Positions 9,401-10,207 of a stretch of DNA of 10,207 nucleotides are shown piece by piece; positions within the stretch are counted from its first letter, which is position 1; every line of letters starts with the position of its first letter. Location of the stretch: positions 1 through 10,207 of the forward strand of contig JNET01032463.1 in the NCBI GenBank assembly GCA_000697455.1, read 5' to 3'. The notes beneath the pieces were generated by a model. It was not told where the DNA came from. It saw only the letters and a list, made by a program, of their open reading frames with translations, and ran no database searches. The translations under genes were made by a program, and so were the position numbers. The stretch comes from Basidiobolus heterosporus B8920 (lineage: Eukaryota; Basidiobolomycota; Basidiobolomycetes; Basidiobolales; Basidiobolaceae).

Positions 9401-9738
9401 GTCAATCGAGCAATGCCGAACTCTGGCAACTACAGCTTATCATATCCGATGGTGTATGCGAAGATCATGGAAAACTACAAGCGCTGGTGCGTAGTGCTGC
9501 CGAACAACGAATCATGGTAGTGTTCATTATTTTAGACAACAAACCCGAGAAGGATTCAATCATGGCAATCAATTCCATTCAGTACAAGACGATCAACGGC
9601 AAATTGTCCATGTCCATGGTTAGATACCTTGACACCTTCCCCTTCGAGTACTACGTAATTCTGCGCGATATCAATTCCTTGCCAGAAGTTCTATCGGATG
9701 CATTGAGACAGTACTTCAGTCTTGTGAACGGTAGTTAG
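1..9738 (+). CDS. MDN1: Midasin (Rea1/MDN1), dynein-related AAA+ ATPase of 60S ribosome assembly; C-terminal 3,245 residues, 5' end outside window
   Basis: Midasin pulls assembly factors off pre-60S particles: Ytm1 (with Erb1 and Nop7) in the nucleolus and Rsa4 in the nucleoplasm, gating export. The frame is open from base 1 to TAG 9736-9738. The GTG at 109 lies inside the AAA6 module and is not a credible start, so the gene is partial at its 5' end. In window codon numbers the order is: end of AAA6 (1-160), helical linker (161-2342), acidic tether (2343-2932), MIDAS domain (2933-3245). That order, with DNAN, SRAMRNRG and DDSKSMS, is diagnostic of midasin. Yeast Rea1 is about 4,900 residues and human MDN1 about 5,600; the missing N-terminal part would hold AAA1-AAA5 and the Walker A of AAA6. 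No stop or frameshift interrupts it, and no intron is evident. Codon use looks even throughout apart from the GAN-rich tether. Confidence 0.97.
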   Translation, partial: KSQNEPDFDCSLVEHQISLISKCIREFSLSSTSNESVPSESDLSSISEMINILKVMQKETVSGKFEWIDGVLIEALEQGHWILIDNANLCNPSILDRLNPLFETNGVLMVNERGLVNGEVKIIQPHKNFRLFMTVDPQNGELSRAMRNRGVEIVLLPQSWSSDDQDIIRLANNMGIPGSKLPLLLKDIHTSTDSHRVSFNTRNYTLLLHMIVELLQRGSNLVAAVKEALSYVDFISTDDNDHSSNIILSELAEICRNGLSGDFYSPANFPYLINGDFLRKDSALATIVLQSSYLVYLLQEKQRAIESENADLLAKTDSSIRYASTYFIESTCIADIDLRTQLLDFIASHETFSKTANSMNVEKYLLKEITQHSLAKYMEEQKSTLTTSLNLDPGFMSNQPLNLKMNPFLFTALNTLISTQPNESVGVLWANYKNSVEAFELLIRVKRIEHEESALFSKAERIKISNLNLIQQSYCHSTGRLSESQLSNPIVAQLYPAVITLRKWILEKLASFHNGTQQTFVSVAHQLLDKRDIFWQVVQKSLMDFGELSTAVQWLLKATTKAFQVDPTLKPLGEIVFEMSSLIGLHSSKTMKILWKALHPTTLSTMELYTIEEQFNKIQEDWDLYESDNKGAFSLKYDHPLIFTDAVLKRTFIEGLASLYFSTEDSKTEIIIDSANSMLEHIRDKFQNYRELTEKTPEQSQLQATTKLELAPLMDFTSVLWEMEILAELCKVLTMSGANMTTMQLIDRISKFFAFSLSATTRAPSDFVGYQKLLWYLSNHAEEEEEQVISHVRSVAQDLIFSWHLRLWRTSYNKPGFEIPEGLDVPMDNDSYGPARLFQDVYTTTCFSFLDALKSSPLNVYDSKVESVQKLKNHLTTQNLSHTNRSTLDASILLSTIKQLLYSFRATFQTETYTQLIGTLSKIERSIAELIARTYSNLEEKNAILANIKQSIAALSSQVRSGSNVTLTNVFDKYISQAITELVDAYTSDSSSKTMIKQGKSWIWISLGFIAAYIPEHPVDPAVKARMKWNVLQERQSELKNEIHVRESIEAMMTGQNDNIIISEKQESLSSITCQIRDYTGQVVLRPEESQYNNLFNELQYMRNNIINERSLMELIRDLETKRDEGLISRELLFQDTTMQFLQRMMYKYPLYKDVLQPVFVSISQLKYGLRLVSVHSQHLLSEEGNFMTKLIDALLCPTSCETEEGINESIEYLANPDTIRTLKQIIDDSKLISQKLSVLMQYINAVLHKVYIASKSSGYLRFRYLEIADYLFDRLMGIWQLAEEARKKRQIEEQSLYKHKEEVHTALTDEEIEAQELRELFPDFRNEFLDLEKNENDDPQENSKPKKTVLSEVETTTLSEEDIAQVAHLHELLVSRYSVARCRKFEVTDAEKDFEKMFVTSYNVATNLARLAGGHLPYELDRKCRAAHVYVTSIWSQEYSTDSVDSNRDDTYDFYKDSNVLQTRRLVPILNKFMDRVKFLQDIWPEHAVLAQILEVARRISGFPATSPIMKFLTGLELLLQKSEDWQAYTSKEFSLKENLDEIINLIVSWRHLELKCWSKLIQAQDRYIEESALSWWFHLYNSVVKPSLELAARQDENDSLAMNMDEEQTNVDLKEHLNNLLAALDQFLQSSSYGEFKTRHQLLVSFSHHLEQKYYLSHQGKNVWTSVLNAVWNVCQYYGQFLQPVDEAIKKLRKPIEKELIEYVKIASWKDINVYALKQSSAKTHKHLNKFIKKYKDVLRNPVMQIIQTYMSDISFNVTKEPSKKSGKKNKKRKAMPEPTETAQDVLWKDQESLRIIPEETSNAIQQLDQLLEEDLSLEKNVQLLNRFQKFCRDDITKLYVHMDGQVLDSFSGDIISQIKEFQDMVLPATKESEKMLKNQKSIRRKALVDFLKQLRRVGLKYRIRAQAMKQSDFKYVCQLGKIDFGELFTSTPTRLLSSRVNQWASDTILPLWSKSNEYYYKILARMSYLRDIATHSPKDLTLQEVEKGMGFTEHLLSFVMKERETMHKLDQSYKSLAVVYRQWKDLSPSMKTPAKETVTLNPQVSQILESQKHLVDRLSERVYGAILLVEAHCSILANNKAYSAAKQDLEIVLRNILSLQSSTSAAFEMFMMYPKYAVSMEAILTSHVYTILDSNQMELKIIRSTLGDYIQRYPELEYLISSIISIIPAHPKPIRNQLENEVILQDNELPTEVLTNVSKLVQSLLVIVQELRKLQKTRDSELSSYKDYDEFGLRENHISDVHNTFIQTSRMLHMSGVVQACLQVSKSTTALMKHNREGTQMEQLVTHVLSLCVPYLEQYLSVSCLHLHQFLVHHKALNKLCMVVCNTFLTLFTKGYCIPEIESEDQEMDDGDAQGTGVGEGDTSGAQDVSNEIEDEDQVLGTEDQKPQEPDTNDTSKEEENGLDMENDFEGTMEDIIESDKEENEDQSEEEDEEEPEDQMGDFDDLDPNAVDEKIWGDDGDDQEEDEENARDLDDTNQDVGEEESEMVAKDEDEDEQKDGSDKNEKEKAAQESGQDQQDEKDDRQSEGEESGSEDAEEDQEDRVNAEPTEMPEAGNLDLAEDLNLSEVSSDEESDEEEQGEEDMDGEDGDMMDVDEPKSANPEESEGEENPIPGEDADQDESEGDEQDNENDEQAKNDASAQAMDEDEGNDENEDEDEGEVDPENRVGAEEEEQEAEGQEGENPEEDPIDAPDQETDKPQSGSQSNAGMNSAGAVGFAGNEDDNQDAADEPNQSAQDPQSAQNESSMPTDSQTVQNTQNEDAENPTEKENEPNPHRSLSEALEKWKKLKTVSRSEEEEQDRPDNLEEQINEKSQFEFVQDDEDHEADTLGTANEEQMQNAQNQDLAAMDDTEEAEDPEQVADMNIDEEAPDDDDVQEPELAHSKMNPEGGSLFSKNLERHLAEDLDDLSIQEGAGKSNMEIDDEFEETEPLTQEQIEKMREELESNLTKWREDGQAMNNARELWHQYELLTHDLALGLCEQLRLILEPTLATKMKGDYRTGKRLNMKKIIPYIASQFKKDKIWLRRTKPSKRQYQVMIAVDDSKSMSESHSIQLAYETIALVSKSLSLLEVGELSIVSFGQDVKLVHPFDQPFVSEAGAQVIQNFTFRQTKTNVAQLMESSIGLFNDRKYCQSSNAELWQLQLIISDGVCEDHGKLQALVRSAAEQRIMVVFIILDNKPEKDSIMAINSIQYKTINGKLSMSMVRYLDTFPFEYYVILRDINSLPEVLSDALRQYFSLVNGS
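481..7026 (+). other. Midasin linker domain, long alpha-helical lever
   Basis: About 2,180 residues join the ring to the acidic tether. In the cryo-EM structures of Rea1 this part forms a long helical lever that is remodelled during the ATP cycle to pull on MIDAS-bound substrate. The sequence is mostly amphipathic helix, with no transmembrane segment, no signal peptide and no catalytic motif. Family-typical points include the charged stretch with EIEAQELRELFPDF (about 3937-3978), which leads into a short Lys/Asp/Glu-rich, probably disordered loop (about 3994-4090), and the helix KTHKHLNKFIKKYKDVL at 5173-5223. Conservation is weak between species over most of the linker, so it is assigned by position and helical character more than by motif. 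Boundaries are approximate. Confidence 0.85.
5296..5328 (+). other. Lysine-rich patch in the linker, candidate nuclear localisation signal
   Basis: The residues KKSGKKNKKRK (codons 1766-1776) hold eight basic residues in eleven and are followed by a Pro/Glu-rich, probably disordered segment. The patch follows the conserved helix at 5173-5223, at a place where the family tends to carry a variable loop. It looks like a classical basic nuclear localisation signal, which would suit a protein that works in the nucleolus and nucleoplasm. The best known import signal of yeast Rea1 lies near the MIDAS domain, so this one could be additional or could bind rRNA or acidic partners. The function is inferred from composition only. 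Confidence 0.5.
8326..8382 (+). other. Conserved NPHRSL...W helix inside the acidic tether
   Basis: A basic, amphipathic block starts NPHRSLSEALEKW and ends KKLKTV, in the middle of the acidic region. It matches the NPYRSLGDAL-type helix that midasins from yeast to human keep at this place, recognised here from family memory. Conservation inside an otherwise disordered arm suggests a docking helix for the ring, the MIDAS domain or a pre-60S partner. Its precise partner is not shown by the sequence. Confidence 0.7.
8449..8517 (+). other. Second conserved island in the acidic tether (EFV...LG.A.EEQ)
   Basis: The block begins QFEFVQDDEDHEAD and closes with TLGTANEEQ. It resembles the E(Y/F)V...H...(T/A)LG.AT.EEQ block that follows the NPHRSL helix in other midasins. 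The hydrophobic residues Phe, Val and Leu stand out from the acidic background. It is probably a short linear binding motif; its function is unknown to me. Confidence 0.6.
8797..9735 (+). other. MIDAS domain (VWA-like) with conserved basic leader, C-terminus of midasin
   Basis: This domain binds the ubiquitin-like domains of Ytm1/WDR12 and Rsa4/NLE1 through a metal ion, so that ATP-driven linker motion can pull them from the pre-60S particle. A helical lead-in (ELWHQYELLTHDLALGLCEQ, near 8893-8952) is followed by the highly conserved ILEPTLATKMKGDYRTGKR and KDKIWLRRTKPSKR, rich in Lys and Arg and overlapping the import signal known in yeast. The metal site is intact: DxSxS in DDSKSMS (Asp 3044, Ser 3046, Ser 3048; bases 9130-9144), a Thr in KTNV (codon 3115, base 9343) and Asp in SDG (codon 3150, base 9448). 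The end, YLDTFPFEYYVILRD followed by an ALRQYFSLV helix, is the normal midasin C-terminus, so the stop at 9736 is the true end. Confidence 0.95.
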
Positions 9739-9763
9739 ATATTATTTGGTATTTATTTATAGA

Positions 9764-9798
9764 TATATGTACGTTTTTTTGAAGTACACAAAAATAAA
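9764..9798 (+). terminator. Putative MDN1 polyadenylation signals (TATATGTA and AATAAA)
   Basis: TATATGTA at 9764-9771 contains TATGTA, a match to the yeast TAYRTA efficiency element, 27 bases after the stop codon. AATAAA at 9793-9798 follows as the positioning element. Spacing and order fit fungal 3' end formation, giving a short 3' UTR. The cleavage site itself cannot be placed from sequence. Confidence 0.6.
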
Positions 9799-9911
9799 GA
9801 ATTTAATATCATTTTGATGGATGGCACAATAATATAGATTATCTTTTATGTTGACTACGCAGTATATATGCCATCCACTTTCCGCATACACACACTCTTT
9901 GTTTCTCTATA

Positions 9912-9930
9912 TATATATACTGTATATATA
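9912..9930. repeat. TA-rich inverted repeat, 9-bp arms around one base
   Basis: The arms TATATATAC (9912-9920) and GTATATATA (9922-9930) are exact reverse complements separated by a single T, inside a TA dinucleotide run that starts at 9908 and is followed by an ATAATATAAT stretch. With a one-base centre it would extrude as a cruciform or act as paired TATATA efficiency elements more readily than form an RNA hairpin. It may be only a simple repeat. Confidence 0.7.
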
Positions 9931-10018
9931 ATAATATAATAACTGAATCCGTCCATCAATGCTAAATGCTATAAATACTTAGCAAACATCAACAATTATC
10001 AGTAAAAACGAGCTTTCC

Positions 10019-10024
10019 TTTATT
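10019..10024 (-). terminator. Possible AATAAA polyadenylation signal of a convergent gene
   Basis: TTTATT on the + strand reads AATAAA on the - strand. It lies 38-43 bases beyond the candidate - strand stop at 10062-10064, just downstream of a TATATA-containing palindrome. The order stop, TATATA, AATAAA mirrors what is seen after MDN1 on the other strand. The hexamer alone is common in AT-rich DNA, so the call depends on the gene being real. Confidence 0.35.
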
Positions 10025-10035
10025 TCGACAATGTA

Positions 10036-10047
10036 TATACATGTATA
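10036..10047. repeat. 12-bp perfect palindrome TATACATGTATA
   Basis: TATACATGTATA reads the same on both strands and lies within a TGTATATACATGTATAAG context. It sits between the candidate - strand stop codon at 10062-10064 and the - strand AATAAA at 10019-10024. On the - strand the stretch also contains TATATA, so it could serve as an efficiency element for a convergent transcript. A palindrome this short is not rare in such AT-rich DNA. Confidence 0.55.
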
Positions 10048-10061
10048 AGGGTTAAGTCTAA

Positions 10062-10207
10062 CTAAGTATTCAAGTGAGAAAGTAGATTAAGGTTCCGTTT
10101 AGATAAAACGGATAAGTTTGTCAGAACTATTGTATATGGACCACATATTTTCTCTTGGTCGGATTTACCAGGAGCAAGTTTGATGTGATGGTCAGTGTTT
10201 TTGCCAA
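10062..10207 (-). CDS. Possible C-terminal tail of a convergent gene, product unknown
   Basis: Read on the - strand from the window edge, one frame stays open for 47 codons (first complete codon 10205-10203) and ends with TAG at 10064-10062. It contains HHIKLAPGKSDQEKICGPY and ends in SHLNT. I do not recognise the protein. A second - strand frame, starting at 10207, is open for 26 codons to a TAG at 10129-10127 and contains NPTKRKYVV; it is a rival for the true tail, and the third frame closes at once. Support is the open frame at the window edge plus TATATA and AATAAA signals downstream of it on the same strand. Forty-seven codons can be open by chance, and an intron near the end would change the reading. 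Treat as a hint of a tail-to-tail neighbour. Confidence 0.25.
   Translation of the reverse strand, partial: GKNTDHHIKLAPGKSDQEKICGPYTIVLTNLSVLSKRNLNLLSHLNT

Larger units (their letters stand above)
9739..10061. other. AT-rich 3' flank after MDN1, no gene seen
   Basis: About 320 bases with no coding frame of note. They hold the likely cleavage/polyadenylation signals of MDN1, a TA-rich inverted repeat, and, near the right end, signals that would suit a gene arriving from the other strand. I see no tRNA, snoRNA box pair or mobile element in it. Confidence 0.7.

Noticed and set aside
9739-10207. Mobile element or tRNA in the 3' flank
   Set aside because: I saw no terminal repeats with target duplications, no coding remnant of a transposase or reverse transcriptase, and no cloverleaf with a TTC-type arm.
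1-10207. A previously undescribed biological system
   Set aside because: The window is one known essential gene plus a short 3' flank. Nothing in the unexplained 5 percent is strong enough to claim a new system.

Overview
This window is almost filled by one protein-coding gene on the + strand: the 3' two-thirds of midasin (MDN1 in animals, Rea1 in budding yeast), the giant dynein-related AAA+ ATPase that strips assembly factors from pre-60S ribosomal particles. The reading frame is open from base 1 to a TAG at 9736-9738 (3,245 residues), so the real start and most of the ATPase ring lie upstream of the window.

The organism is a eukaryote, most likely a fungus. Midasin is eukaryote-only. The frame runs for 9.7 kb with no visible intron in the standard code. 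The 3' flank is AT-rich, with TAYRTA-type and AATAAA processing signals as in compact fungal genomes. The protein style, with a closing YLDTFPFEYYVILRD-type tail, fits fungi but does not fix the phylum; an intron-poor yeast-like or early-diverging fungus is possible.

Layout: 1-480 is the end of the last AAA+ module (AAA6), with a Walker B-like strand, sensor 1 and arginine-rich helix. 481-7026 is the long alpha-helical linker, with a lysine-rich nuclear-localisation-like patch near 5296-5328. 7027-8796 is the Asp/Glu-rich disordered tether, broken by two conserved blocks at 8326-8382 and 8449-8517. 8797-9735 is the C-terminal MIDAS (von Willebrand A-like) domain with an intact metal-ion-dependent adhesion motif and its basic leader. 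9739-10061 is a short AT-rich 3' flank. From about 10062 to the window end there may be the tail of a convergent gene on the - strand, which is only weakly supported.

The parts work as one machine. The ring hydrolyses ATP, the linker swings, and the flexible acidic tether lets the MIDAS domain reach the ubiquitin-like domains of Ytm1/WDR12 and Rsa4/NLE1 on the pre-60S particle. I found no mobile element, RNA gene, CRISPR array or new system here; the window is an ordinary essential housekeeping gene and the less ordinary observations are small.
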